Source: Nocardioides stalactiti
Lineage (GTDB): Bacteria; Actinomycetota; Actinomycetes; Propionibacteriales; Nocardioidaceae
DNA: 64,000 nt
Direction: 5' to 3'
NCBI RefSeq assembly: GCF_014180715.1
Contig: NZ_JACEFC010000003.1
Span: 1 to 64,000 of the forward strand
Numbering within the stretch: position 1 is the first letter of the stretch; each line of letters begins with the position of its first letter. The position numbers and the translations under genes are program-made. The notes below the pieces were generated by a model. The model worked only from the letters and a program-made list of their open reading frames with translations, made no database searches and was not told the DNA's origin. This document shows, one piece after another, positions 33,559 to 41,820 of the stretch.

Positions 33559-34649
33559 GCACGCAGCACTTCACCCTGGGCCAGCGTCTCCAGCGGCTTC
33601 TCCTCGTCGCGCTCAGCCACTTGCCGGCCCCGCTCCAGCGGGTGCTGGCGCGTCCGCCAGTCAACAGCGCCGGTGACCGGATGGCCCCCGACGTGGCACT
33701 CCTGATGAAGCTCAGCGAATCCGCCGAGGACTTCAGCGACCTGTCCGCCACTGAGGCGCGGCAGGTCACCGAGCGGGACCTCGCGCTGTTCGGCGACCGC
33801 ATTTCACCATGTGCCCTCGAGGAGGAGGTCGAGATCCGCGACGGGCTGTGGGCCACCCGCTACCGGTCCGGGCAATCGGCCCGCGACCTGATCCTGTTCT
33901 TCCACGGCGGCGGCTTCGCGCTCGGCAGCCGAGCGAGCTACACCGCTCCGGCCCGCATGCTCGCTCACGGGACCGGGGCCGACGTCCTCTCCGTGGAGTA
34001 CCGCCTCGCACCGGAGCACCCCTTCCCTGCGGCCCACGATGACGCGCTTGCCGCCTGGCACCACGTCGTCACTCACGCCGCGGACTGGGGCATCGACCCG
34101 CGTCGGGTCGTGGTGGCCGGCGAGAGCGCCGGCGGCAACATCGCCGCGGTCCTCTGCCAGCAGGTGCGCGGCCAGGACGTCCAGCCCGTCCTCCAGGTGC
34201 TGATCCAGCCGGTGACCGACGTCTCGGTCCATCGCTCCTCCCAGGACGAGTTCGCCGACTCCCCCGCGCTGACCGCCCAGCAGGTCGCGTGGTTCATGGG
34301 GCACTACCTGCCCGAAGGGACCGACGTCGCCGATCCGCGCGTCTCCCCGCTCCGTGCGGCGAGCCTCGAAGGCCTCCCGCGCGCCATCGTCACCCTCGGC
34401 GGGTTCGACCCGCTGCACGACGACGGCCACGCCTACGCCACGGCACTGCTGGAGAACGGCGTGCCGACGACGGTGATCCGCGAAGCCGGCAACGTGCACG
34501 GCTACCTCTCCTTCACGGCCCTCAGCCCGAGCAGCAAGGCCGCGACCGAGCGACTCGTCGCTGCGATCCGCACGACCCTGGACGAGCGGTCGGGACGGAC
34601 CGCCGACCTCACGGTCACCGAGGCAGCCCTCGCCAGGGACACAAGATGA
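33555..34649 (+). CDS. Alpha/beta hydrolase, HSL/acetyl esterase family
   Basis: 364 residues. The HGGGF oxyanion motif (117-121), nucleophile elbow GESAGG with Ser191, then acid and histidine in FDPLHDDG and NVHGYLSF define the hormone-sensitive-lipase group. It should hydrolyse the ester made by the monooxygenase gene it overlaps (ATGA). The frame extends upstream to 32253 antisense-like within the monooxygenase, but ATG at 33555 is the true start. It shares the next four bases with the acyl-CoA ligase. Confidence 0.92.
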   Translation: MSTQHFTLGQRLQRLLLVALSHLPAPLQRVLARPPVNSAGDRMAPDVALLMKLSESAEDFSDLSATEARQVTERDLALFGDRISPCALEEEVEIRDGLWATRYRSGQSARDLILFFHGGGFALGSRASYTAPARMLAHGTGADVLSVEYRLAPEHPFPAAHDDALAAWHHVVTHAADWGIDPRRVVVAGESAGGNIAAVLCQQVRGQDVQPVLQVLIQPVTDVSVHRSSQDEFADSPALTAQQVAWFMGHYLPEGTDVADPRVSPLRAASLEGLPRAIVTLGGFDPLHDDGHAYATALLENGVPTTVIREAGNVHGYLSFTALSPSSKAATERLVAAIRTTLDERSGRTADLTVTEAALARDTR

Positions 34650-36211
34650 GCGCGCTGAACCTGGCCTCCCTCCTGGAGGACTCGGCCCGCCTGCACCCCG
34701 ACCGCGAGGCCGTCGTCTCGGGGCCCACCCGCCTGACCTACCGCCAGGTGGACACCGCTGCGAACCAGGTCGCGAACCTCCTGATCGAGCGCGGGATCGC
34801 GCCCGGCGACCGGGTCGCCCTCATGTGTCCGAACGTGCCGGCCTTCCCGATCGTGTACTACGGCATCCTCAAGGCGGGTGCGGTGGTCGTACCCCTGAAC
34901 GTGCTGCTCAAGGGTCGCGAAGTCGCCTACCACCTCGACGACTCCGAGGCGAAGGCCCTCTTCGCGTTCGAGGGCACGGACACGCTGCCCATCGGCGCGG
35001 AGGCAGGCGCCGGCTTCGACCAGGCCGACACCTGCAGGCACTTGTTCGTCGTCACCTCCGACCCGAGCGCCTCGCCTTCGATCCCCGATGCTGAGGCTTT
35101 CGGGCAGGCCGTGGCAGCGCAGCCGCACACCTTTGCGTCCGTCGCGACCGACGAAGACGACACCGCCGTCATCCTCTACACGTCGGGGACCACCGGCCAA
35201 CCGAAGGGCGCCGAGCTGCGCCACCGCAACATGCGGGACAACGCGCTGGCGGGCAAGGACCTGTTCGGCTGCGACGACGACGAGCCGGACACCTACCTGT
35301 GCGTCCTACCGCTGTTCCACTCCTTCGGCCAGACCACCATCCAGAACGGCGCCTTCGCCTTCGGCGGGACCATCGTGATGCTCCCCCGTTTCGAGCCGGG
35401 ACCTGTGCTCGAGACGATGGAGCGGGAGTCGGTCACGGTCTTCGCCGGCGTACCGACGATGTACTGGGGTCTGCTGGGTGCGCTCGACGAACGCACCGAT
35501 GTGGGCACCATCGCCAAGAGTCTCCGCTTGGCGATCTCCGGCGGATCGGCCCTCCCCGTCGAGATCCACCGGCAGGTCGCCACACAGCTGGGCGTCACGA
35601 TCGCCGAGGGCTACGGACTGTCCGAGACCTCCCCGGTGACGTCGTTCGCGCCCCGCGACGAACCGCCGCGCCCGGGCTCGATCGGCACACCGATCCCCGG
35701 CGTCGAGATGAAGCTGATCGAACCGGACTCCTGGAACCCGATCGAGTGGACCCCCGACGCGGTCGGCGAGATCGCGGTCAGGGGGCACAACGTCATGAAG
35801 GGGTACTTCCGACGACCCGACGCGACAGCCGCCGTCATCGACCCCGACGGCTGGTTCCGGACCGGAGACCTCGCACGACGCGACGAAGACGGCTACTACT
35901 ACATCGTCGACCGGTCCAAGGACCTCATCATCCGCGGCGGGTTCAATGTCTACCCCCGCGAGATCGAGGAAGTACTGGTTCTGCACCCGGACGTCAGCCT
36001 GGCCGCGGTCATAGGTGTGCCCCACGAGAGCCACGGCGAGGAGATCAAGGCGTTCGTGATCCTCCAACCCGGCTCGGCGCTGACCTCGGGCGAGCTCGTG
36101 GCCTGGGCCAAGCAGGAGATGGCGTCGTACAAGTACCCGCGCATCATCGAGCTCGTGACTGGCCTCCCGATGACGGCGACGGGAAAGATCCTCAAGCGTG
36201 AGCTGACCTGA
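34646..36211 (+). CDS. Long/medium-chain fatty acid-CoA ligase (AMP-binding)
   Basis: 521 residues. P-loop YTSGTTGQPKGAE, A5 EGYGLSETSPV, hinge GDLARRDEDGYYYIVDRSKDL and catalytic Lys in TATGKILKREL at the end. Typical ANL fatty-acid ligase. Start ATG overlaps the esterase stop (ATGA). It would activate the acid released by the esterase for beta-oxidation. The gene ends 35 bases before the tRNA-derived terminator, the predicted left boundary of the integrated element. Confidence 0.93.
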   Translation: MSALNLASLLEDSARLHPDREAVVSGPTRLTYRQVDTAANQVANLLIERGIAPGDRVALMCPNVPAFPIVYYGILKAGAVVVPLNVLLKGREVAYHLDDSEAKALFAFEGTDTLPIGAEAGAGFDQADTCRHLFVVTSDPSASPSIPDAEAFGQAVAAQPHTFASVATDEDDTAVILYTSGTTGQPKGAELRHRNMRDNALAGKDLFGCDDDEPDTYLCVLPLFHSFGQTTIQNGAFAFGGTIVMLPRFEPGPVLETMERESVTVFAGVPTMYWGLLGALDERTDVGTIAKSLRLAISGGSALPVEIHRQVATQLGVTIAEGYGLSETSPVTSFAPRDEPPRPGSIGTPIPGVEMKLIEPDSWNPIEWTPDAVGEIAVRGHNVMKGYFRRPDATAAVIDPDGWFRTGDLARRDEDGYYYIVDRSKDLIIRGGFNVYPREIEEVLVLHPDVSLAAVIGVPHESHGEEIKAFVILQPGSALTSGELVAWAKQEMASYKYPRIIELVTGLPMTATGKILKRELT

Positions 36212-36246
36212 GCACCAGCTCGCGGCGCGCCACAGGTGTGCACGCA

Positions 36247-36281
36247 CGAAGGGCCCGGACAGAATCTGTCCGGGCCCTTCG
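36247..36281. repeat. Palindromic repeat, copy 3: terminator of tRNA-fMet
   Basis: CGAAGGGCCCGGACAG (36247-36262) pairs with 36266-36281 around AAT, the same stem as copies 1 and 2. It lies directly downstream (minus strand) of the tRNA 3' end, the place of a natural tRNA terminator, and can also end the CoA-ligase transcript. Confidence 0.85.
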
Positions 36282-36285
36282 ATTT

Positions 36286-36330
36286 TGGTAGCGGGGGCAG
36301 GATTTGAACCTGCGACCTCTGGGTTATGAG
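36286..36330 (-). tRNA. 3' half of initiator tRNA-fMet(CAT), attachment-site remnant
   Basis: On the minus strand the 45 bases read from the anticodon loop CTCATAA through CCC of a three-GC anticodon stem (a hallmark of initiator tRNA), the T-arm GGTTCAAATCC, and acceptor CCCCCGCTACC with encoded CCA. The D-arm and the 5' acceptor strand are absent: sequence right of 36330 does not fit. A tyrosine integrase follows, so this is most likely the att core left at one end of an integrated element. Confidence 0.8.
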
Positions 36331-36452
36331 AGACCCTCCGACCACCAACCGACAGGTGCGCTGAGTGTGGAATCAAGGTAAAGTCGCAGGTCAGAGGGCA
36401 GTTTGCGTTCCGCTGACGTCCGAGATCGTCCAGCCAGATCCGGGCATGGTCT

Positions 36453-36470
36453 GCTCACAAATGGCTCACA
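36453..36470. promoter_or_regulatory. Directly repeated GCTCACA, possible integrase arm sites
   Basis: GCTCACA at 36453-36459 and 36464-36470, 11 bases apart, sits between the tRNA fragment and integrase ATG, where arm-type binding sites are expected. The rest of 36331-36489 shows no gene. Confidence 0.3.
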
Positions 36471-36489
36471 TGCGACTCGGGGAGACTTC

Positions 36490-37599
36490 ATGGCATGGGT
36501 AGTGGAACGACACGGCGCTAAGGGCACTCGTTACCGCGGCGGCTACCGCGACCCCGACGGGCGCCTCCGCTCCGCAGGCACCTTCTCCACCCGCCGCGAC
36601 GCCCTGCGCGCGGCGAACCGGGAGGAACAGAAGGTCCTCGCCGGCGCGTGGCACGACACCACCCTCGGCGAGGTCACCTTCACCGACTACGTGAAGGGCG
36701 AGTGGCTCCCGAACAAGCACGTCGAAGCGTCCACCCGGGCGGCCTACATCTCGTATTTGAACAAGCACTTCTACCCCTACCTCGGCGACCGCAAGTTGAA
36801 CCGCATCTCCCCGTCCCTGGTCCAGGACTGGGTCACCCAAGCCAACGCGGACGGGCTGTCGCCTCGGTCGATCCGCAAGTACCACGTGATGCTGTCCTCG
36901 ATCTTCGCCCGCGCCGTCAAAGACCGGATCCTGGTCCACAACCCCTGCGACCACACCGAGCTACCTAAGGTCATCACCCGCAAGGCCCGTACCCTCACCC
37001 CCGACGAATTCACCCGTCTGCTCGCCGCGATCCCCGACCAGCACCGACTCATGGTCGAGACCCTGATCGAGGCCGGACTGCGGTGGGGCGAGCTCGTCGC
37101 GCTCAAGCCCCGCCACATCGACTTCCTCCGCCGATCACTGACCGTTGAGGAGACCATCGTCGAGGTCTCCAAGACCCACTCCCCCACCGGCCAGCGCTAC
37201 CTGACCAAGCCCTACCCCAAGGACAACGAGCCCCGCACCTTTGGCGTCCGCCAGGCCTGGCTCGACAACATCGCCCAGCACATCCAGGCCAACGGCATCG
37301 GGCACGATGACCTGCTCTTCCCGACGAAGGCCGGCACGCCGATCTCCCGCAACACCTTCCGCACCCGGATCTGGCTGCCCGCCGTCAAAGCCTCCGGAGT
37401 CGACTTCCCTGTCCGGGTCCACGACCTGCGCCACGCCCACGCCTCCTGGCTGCTGGCCGGTGGCGCGGACCTGAAGTCCGTGATGGAGCGCATGGGCCAC
37501 TCCCAAATCCAAACCACCCAGAAGTACCTCCACACCCTGCCCGACACCGACCAACGCAACCTCGACGCGCTCACCCGCATCCAGAACCGCCAGCCCTGA
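36490..37599 (+). CDS. Tyrosine recombinase/phage-type integrase
   Basis: 369 residues. N-terminal AP2-like arm-binding region and SAM-like core-binding domain (about 65-155), then the catalytic domain. The full residue set is present: Arg198 (EAGLRWGEL), His311 and Arg314 (HDLRHAH), His337 (GHSQIQ) and nucleophile Tyr346 (QKYLH). It should integrate and excise the element at the tRNA-fMet core 160 bases upstream. The ATG follows CGGGGAGACTTC. No excisionase gene is visible beside it. A decayed second copy of its 3' end lies at 38030. Confidence 0.95.
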   Translation: MAWVVERHGAKGTRYRGGYRDPDGRLRSAGTFSTRRDALRAANREEQKVLAGAWHDTTLGEVTFTDYVKGEWLPNKHVEASTRAAYISYLNKHFYPYLGDRKLNRISPSLVQDWVTQANADGLSPRSIRKYHVMLSSIFARAVKDRILVHNPCDHTELPKVITRKARTLTPDEFTRLLAAIPDQHRLMVETLIEAGLRWGELVALKPRHIDFLRRSLTVEETIVEVSKTHSPTGQRYLTKPYPKDNEPRTFGVRQAWLDNIAQHIQANGIGHDDLLFPTKAGTPISRNTFRTRIWLPAVKASGVDFPVRVHDLRHAHASWLLAGGADLKSVMERMGHSQIQTTQKYLHTLPDTDQRNLDALTRIQNRQP

Positions 37600-38029
37600 G
37601 ACGCGCCGTCAACCGGGCCGGTCGCCGGTACCACAACGGACCCCATCCGGGGCACCTCTGCCAAAGCTAGAAAGTGCAGTTTCTCTAGATGAATCTAGAT
37701 CGACCCGCTCGCGCGCCCACTCTCCGAGCCACTCCACGAACACGGTTGACATTCGAACCCAAGCGTCGACGCTTGGTGTAAACCGCTCGGATCCAAGTAG
37801 CAGAGTTCGGCCCCGCCAGCGACTGGCTGAACCAGCGGGGCCTACCAATCTTCGTCGCCCGGGCGATGAAGGTCAGCTTCATGGGATTTACCCCAGCGGC
37901 GCTCGCGCATTCAGACGGTGCGAACCCGCCACCGCGTGGCACCAGAGGCTCCTGCCAGCTACGACCGAGCCGCGGCAGTCCGGGATCAAGCTTGGTCCGA
38001 ACATGACATCTGAATCGCCCTGGGTTTCT
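37600..38029. other. Gap after the integrase: no recognised gene
   Basis: 430 bases. A minus-strand reading frame at 37685-37942 (ARATKIGRPRWF, KRRRLGSNVNRV) is unrecognised and lacks a ribosome site. Locally lower GC than its surroundings, consistent with decayed mobile DNA. Confidence 0.5.
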
Positions 38030-38195
38030 TGGAGACTCTGCTACTAGCCGGTGGCGCCGACCTCAAATCCATGATGGACCGCATTGGGCCACTCCCAAAT
38101 CCAAACCACGCAGAAATTCCTGCACACCCTTGCCCGACACGACCGACCAACGCAACCTCGACGCCCTCACCCGCATCCAGACGAAAGGCCCCGTG
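38030..38195 (+). pseudogene. Remnant of a second integrase C-terminus, two frameshifts
   Basis: Three frames pieced together read LLAGGADLKSMMDRIG, GHSQIQTTQKFLHTL and PDTTDQRNLDALTRIQ, nearly the last 50 residues of the intact integrase. Frame changes occur near 38088 and 38130. The nucleophile Tyr is Phe here. It marks an earlier or tandem integration event that has been inactivated. Confidence 0.85.
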
Positions 38196-38238
38196 GCTCA
38201 GGTATGCACACCCGCGGAACCGCAAGCATCCGGTGGTC

Positions 38239-39720
38239 TCAGTGTTGTTGTCCAGGCGGAGCCCCCGTCAGGGGCTGGAACTGCACGGGAAGGCCGTCCG
38301 CGGGCACCGGGAGCGAGGTGTTATCCCAGCGGACCCGATAGTTGTCGGGCACCGTCCAACGATAGTTCAACAGCATCTCGTGCAGGATCGCCTTGACCTC
38401 CAGGGTCCCGAAGTGCAGTCCGATGCATTTGTGAACGCCGCCGCCGAAGGGGATCCAGGCGTTTCGATGGGACTTGTCCTCCTGGCGCGCGGGGCCGAAC
38501 CTGTTCGGGTCGAACGTGTCTGGCTGGGTCCAGCAGGTGTGGTCGAAGTGGTTTACTGCAGCGGCGACAGCGACCAGCGTGCCCGCAGGGACGTGGTGTC
38601 CTTGGACCTCAGTGTCTTTCACTGTCTTGCGCATCACCAACGGCACGGGGGCCACTAGGCGCAGCGTCTCCCTGATCACCAGGTCGAGGGTGGTCAGTCC
38701 TTCGAGGGCGTCGATGTCGACGGCCTTTCCGAGGGCGAGTGACTCGCGCCGGGCGGCTTCTTGCCACTGGGGGTGTTTGGCCAGGAAGTAGGCGGCCGCG
38801 GCGGTGGTGATGGTGGAGGTGTCGTGCGCGGCCATCATGAGGAAGATCATGTGATTGATGATGTCCTCGTCGCTGAAGCTCTCGCCGTCGGCGGTGGTCG
38901 CCTGGCATAGACCAGCGAACAGGTCGTCGCCTCCTCCAGCCCGCGTCGCGGGGAGGTGCTTGTGGAAGTAGTCCTCGAGCACCCTGCGGCCCTTGACGCC
39001 GGCCCGGAAACGGGTGCCGGGAATTGGCAGACGGACGATGGAGCTGGCCGCGCGGACGGTTGCGACGAAGGCCTCGTTGATGGCTCTCGTGTCCCCGCCG
39101 CCGCGGCCTCCCATGAACACCTCGGTGGCGATGTCCAATGTGAGGTCCTTCAGCAGCGGGTAGAGCCGCACGGGGCCGTCGCTCGACCAGGAAGCAACGC
39201 CCTCCCGTGCCTGCGGCGCGACCTGGTTCACGTAACCAGCGAGCCGGTCCCGGGTGAAGGCTTCCTGCATGATCCGGCGGTGCATGAGGTGCTCATCGAA
39301 GCTCATCAGCATCAGGCCGCGATGGAAGAACTTGTCGATCAGGAAGGTCCATCCGTCCTGGGAGAAGGCCTTGTCGGAGTTCGCGAGCACCGACTGAGTC
39401 GCCGAAGGTCCGGCCACGACCACCATTCGTGTGCCGAACGCGCCCATCCAGGAGACCGGACCGAGGCGAGCGTACCGGTCCCGACCCAACTGGGCGCCGA
39501 ATCGGATGTAGTCCACCGTGTGACCCAGGAGCGGCCACCCCTTGTCGCCCTCGACCGGTCGCAGCCCGCTGCCCCGTGGTGGTTCGGCCAAGGGTCGGGT
39601 GGGCCATCGGTGCGTGAGGTCCAGTAGCACCTCATCCACCTTCCGAGGCGCCGGGAGCATCAGGATGGAGGAGCAGCGGTCGCGCAGCGCCTTCCGGGGC
39701 CTGAGGAGAAGCGGGCTCAC
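38239..39720 (-). CDS. Cytochrome P450 (long E-class-like, 493 aa)
   Basis: 493 residues from a GTG start. The I-helix MAAHDTST, ExxR (ETLR) and haem motif FGGGVHKCIGLHFG with the thiolate Cys are all present. Its length and a basic, Pro-rich N-terminus make it larger than the usual 400-residue actinobacterial P450s, closer to CYP136/CYP51-type proteins. A monooxygenase acting on a lipid or sterol is the best guess. AAGGAAGATCCC gives the ribosome site. It overlaps the damaged SDR gene by four bases and is cotranscribed with it and with a second P450. Confidence 0.93.
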   Translation of the reverse strand: MSPLLLRPRKALRDRCSSILMLPAPRKVDEVLLDLTHRWPTRPLAEPPRGSGLRPVEGDKGWPLLGHTVDYIRFGAQLGRDRYARLGPVSWMGAFGTRMVVVAGPSATQSVLANSDKAFSQDGWTFLIDKFFHRGLMLMSFDEHLMHRRIMQEAFTRDRLAGYVNQVAPQAREGVASWSSDGPVRLYPLLKDLTLDIATEVFMGGRGGGDTRAINEAFVATVRAASSIVRLPIPGTRFRAGVKGRRVLEDYFHKHLPATRAGGGDDLFAGLCQATTADGESFSDEDIINHMIFLMMAAHDTSTITTAAAAYFLAKHPQWQEAARRESLALGKAVDIDALEGLTTLDLVIRETLRLVAPVPLVMRKTVKDTEVQGHHVPAGTLVAVAAAVNHFDHTCWTQPDTFDPNRFGPARQEDKSHRNAWIPFGGGVHKCIGLHFGTLEVKAILHEMLLNYRWTVPDNYRVRWDNTSLPVPADGLPVQFQPLTGAPPGQQH

Positions 39721-40505
39721 GGGATCTTCCTTTGTGATCGGGTTGCTCTCAGGACTTCCGGGCGCGGTTTTCGTAGGCCATGCGCTCGGCTTGGTCGGCG
39801 GAGACCAGATGTTCCTGACCGAGACCCGGTGGGGTAGGCACGGGGTCGCGGTCTCTGCAGGAGCGAGGCGATTGCGTCGGCGACCTCTTCGGGCTCGGCG
39901 TTGCGCAGACCTCTCGGTCCGGCGATTCCGGTGACCAGCTTCGATGGTGGTGACGGGGGTAGCACCAACGAGACCTCGACGCCGCTGGTGCGGTGCTCGA
40001 GGCGGACCGCTTCGGTGAAGCCGATCACCGCCGCCTTGGTCGCGCAGTAGGTGGCGGCTCCGGGAACGAACGTTTCGCCGGCCATCGACGCAACGTTGAT
40101 GATGTGGCCGCCATGTCGCGGCAACATCGACTCCAATGCGAGCTTCGTGCCCGTGATGACACCGTGAACGTTAATGTCGACCATGCGGCGAGCCACGTCG
40201 TCGGGTTCCTCCAGGGTTGGTCCGACGGGCATGATCGCGGCGTTGTTGATCAGCGCGTACGGCGTTCCGAGCCGGTCGGTCACCGTCGCGTAGAACGCAC
40301 GGAACGACGCCGGGTCCGTCACGTCCAACCTGGCGGCGACCTCAATCCCGAGCTCGTCGGCCGCTGTGAGCACCCGCGACTCGTCGATGTCGCCGATGCC
40401 CACCTTGGCGCCGAGCGCGGTGAGTCTCTTGGCGGTGGCGTATCCGATGCCCCGTCCGCCGCCGGTGATGATGACAACCCGGTCGCGAAGTGATGTGGCT
40501 GTCAC
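39717..40505 (-). CDS. Short-chain dehydrogenase/reductase with damaged C-terminus
   Basis: 263 residues from a GTG that overlaps the P450 stop (GTGA). NAD motif TGGGRGIGYA, NNAA, active-site Ser (ASMAGE) and YCATK are intact. After QRPRPRAYPT the frame shifts: the natural family ending LGQEHLVSADQAERMAYE..RKS is found in another frame, with its own stop at 39749-39751, and roughly 35 residues appear deleted. The fold core survives, so activity is possible, but the cofactor-side C-terminal helices are lost. A ketoreductase paired with P450 hydroxylation is the natural role. Confidence 0.8.
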   Translation of the reverse strand: MTATSLRDRVVIITGGGRGIGYATAKRLTALGAKVGIGDIDESRVLTAADELGIEVAARLDVTDPASFRAFYATVTDRLGTPYALINNAAIMPVGPTLEEPDDVARRMVDINVHGVITGTKLALESMLPRHGGHIINVASMAGETFVPGAATYCATKAAVIGFTEAVRLEHRTSGVEVSLVLPPSPPSKLVTGIAGPRGLRNAEPEEVADAIASLLQRPRPRAYPTGSRSGTSGLRRPSRAHGLRKPRPEVLRATRSQRKIP

Positions 40506-41713
40506 CGATTTCCTCTCGCGGACGCATCGACGGGAGTCCTGGTCCAAGTGATGGGGAGTGAGGCGTAGCCGCGGACCGGCCCCGAGCGGAGCCGGGTCGC
40601 GGCAGCGAGGTCGACGTCCCAGTCAGGCCATCGACGCAGAATGGTGGCGAGCGCGGCCGCGGCTTCCATGCGGGCAAGGGCTGCGCCTAGGCAGAAGTGG
40701 ATCCCACGACCGAAGGCGACCTGGTGGTCCGGCTTGCGGTCGATGTCGAACACGTCGGCTGAGGGGAAGGCGCGTTCGTCGCGGTTGGCCGAGCCAAACA
40801 GCAGAAGCACGGTCGCTCCTTCGATCATGGTCTGCCCGTGCAGCCTCACCTCGCGGGTGAGGGTTCGGGAAAGGCCCTGGACGGGAGAGTCGTAGCGCAG
40901 CAGCTCCTCGACCGCCGGAGCGATGAGGGTTGCGTCCTCGGCCATCCTGCGACGGGCCTCGGGATGCTCTGCGAGGACGACAGCACTGTTGCCCAGCAGG
41001 TTGGTGGTCGTCTCATGACCGGCCACCAGCAAGAGCAGGCAGAAGCCGAGGAGCTCCTCTTCAGTGAGCCGCTCGCCGTTGACCTCGGCCTGAACAAGCG
41101 CAGAGATCAAGTCCTCACGTGGCCTCGTGCGTCGATCGGTCAGGAACTCGGCGAAGTAGTCATACAGCGCAGCGGCGGCCGCGAGCCCCGGGCCGGCCAT
41201 GTCGAGCAACGGGTTGGCCTGGACCAGCGTGCTGGACCAGATCCGGAACTGGTCGCGGTCGGATCGCGGCACGCCGAGGAGATCGGCGATCACCATGGCC
41301 GGCAGCGGCCCGGCGAAGTCCTGGACGAAGTCGCACCCTGCCAGGTCCTCGAACGGCTCCACCAGCTCGTCGGCGGCCTCGTGAACCGTTGCGGCCAGGC
41401 CGGCGATCCGGCGGGCGGTGAAGACTCTGCTGACCAGCGACCGCATCTCAGTGTGCCGGGGCGGGTCCATCATGATCATCATCGGCAAGAACAACTCGGT
41501 CATGTCCACCGCCGAGCGCGTGGGGAAGATCCCGCGGGCCGATGAGTAGGTCCCCACATCGAGCAGGGCTGCCTCGACGTCGCTGTACCTGCTCAACACC
41601 CACGTGTTGCTGTTCTCCGCCCGGTAGAGCGGGCACCGCTCTCTCAACACCTCGTACACCGGGTACGGGTCCTGATGCACGGCTGGATCGAACGGGTCGT
41701 AGAGCTCCACCAT
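40502..41713 (-). CDS. Cytochrome P450 (bacterial class I, 403 aa)
   Basis: 403 residues. I-helix AGHETTTNLLGN, ExxR in ELLRYDSP, haem motif FGRGIHFCLGAALARME. Typical soluble bacterial P450; needs ferredoxin and a reductase, neither encoded nearby. It is the first gene of a leftward SDR-P450 operon and diverges from a TetR regulator across a palindrome. The pair of P450s and an SDR suggests successive oxidation of one lipophilic substrate. Confidence 0.95.
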   Translation of the reverse strand: MVELYDPFDPAVHQDPYPVYEVLRERCPLYRAENSNTWVLSRYSDVEAALLDVGTYSSARGIFPTRSAVDMTELFLPMMIMMDPPRHTEMRSLVSRVFTARRIAGLAATVHEAADELVEPFEDLAGCDFVQDFAGPLPAMVIADLLGVPRSDRDQFRIWSSTLVQANPLLDMAGPGLAAAAALYDYFAEFLTDRRTRPREDLISALVQAEVNGERLTEEELLGFCLLLLVAGHETTTNLLGNSAVVLAEHPEARRRMAEDATLIAPAVEELLRYDSPVQGLSRTLTREVRLHGQTMIEGATVLLLFGSANRDERAFPSADVFDIDRKPDHQVAFGRGIHFCLGAALARMEAAAALATILRRWPDWDVDLAAATRLRSGPVRGYASLPITWTRTPVDASARGNR

Positions 41714-41759
41714 GGCTGGGCCCCTTCCGCGAGCACCGGATGGTATTGGACCACGGAGT

Positions 41760-41806
41760 TAGACTGTTAGTCTAGACTCGTAGGTTATAGCCTCACGGGT
41801 TATAGC
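41760..41806. promoter_or_regulatory. Palindrome and direct repeats between P450 and TetR
   Basis: TAGACT-GTT-AGTCTA (41760-41774) is a perfect inverted repeat. GGTTATAGC then occurs twice (41783-41791 and 41798-41806), 15 bases apart, with TATAGC suitable as a -10. The divergent gap probably holds the TetR operator controlling both the P450 operon and the TetR-MmpL genes. Confidence 0.5.
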
Positions 41807-41820
41807 GACAGGAGACCGCC

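Noticed and set aside
37685-37942. A minus-strand frame after the integrase (85 residues)
   Set aside because: Not recognised, no start context; could be decayed mobile DNA but cannot be supported as a gene.
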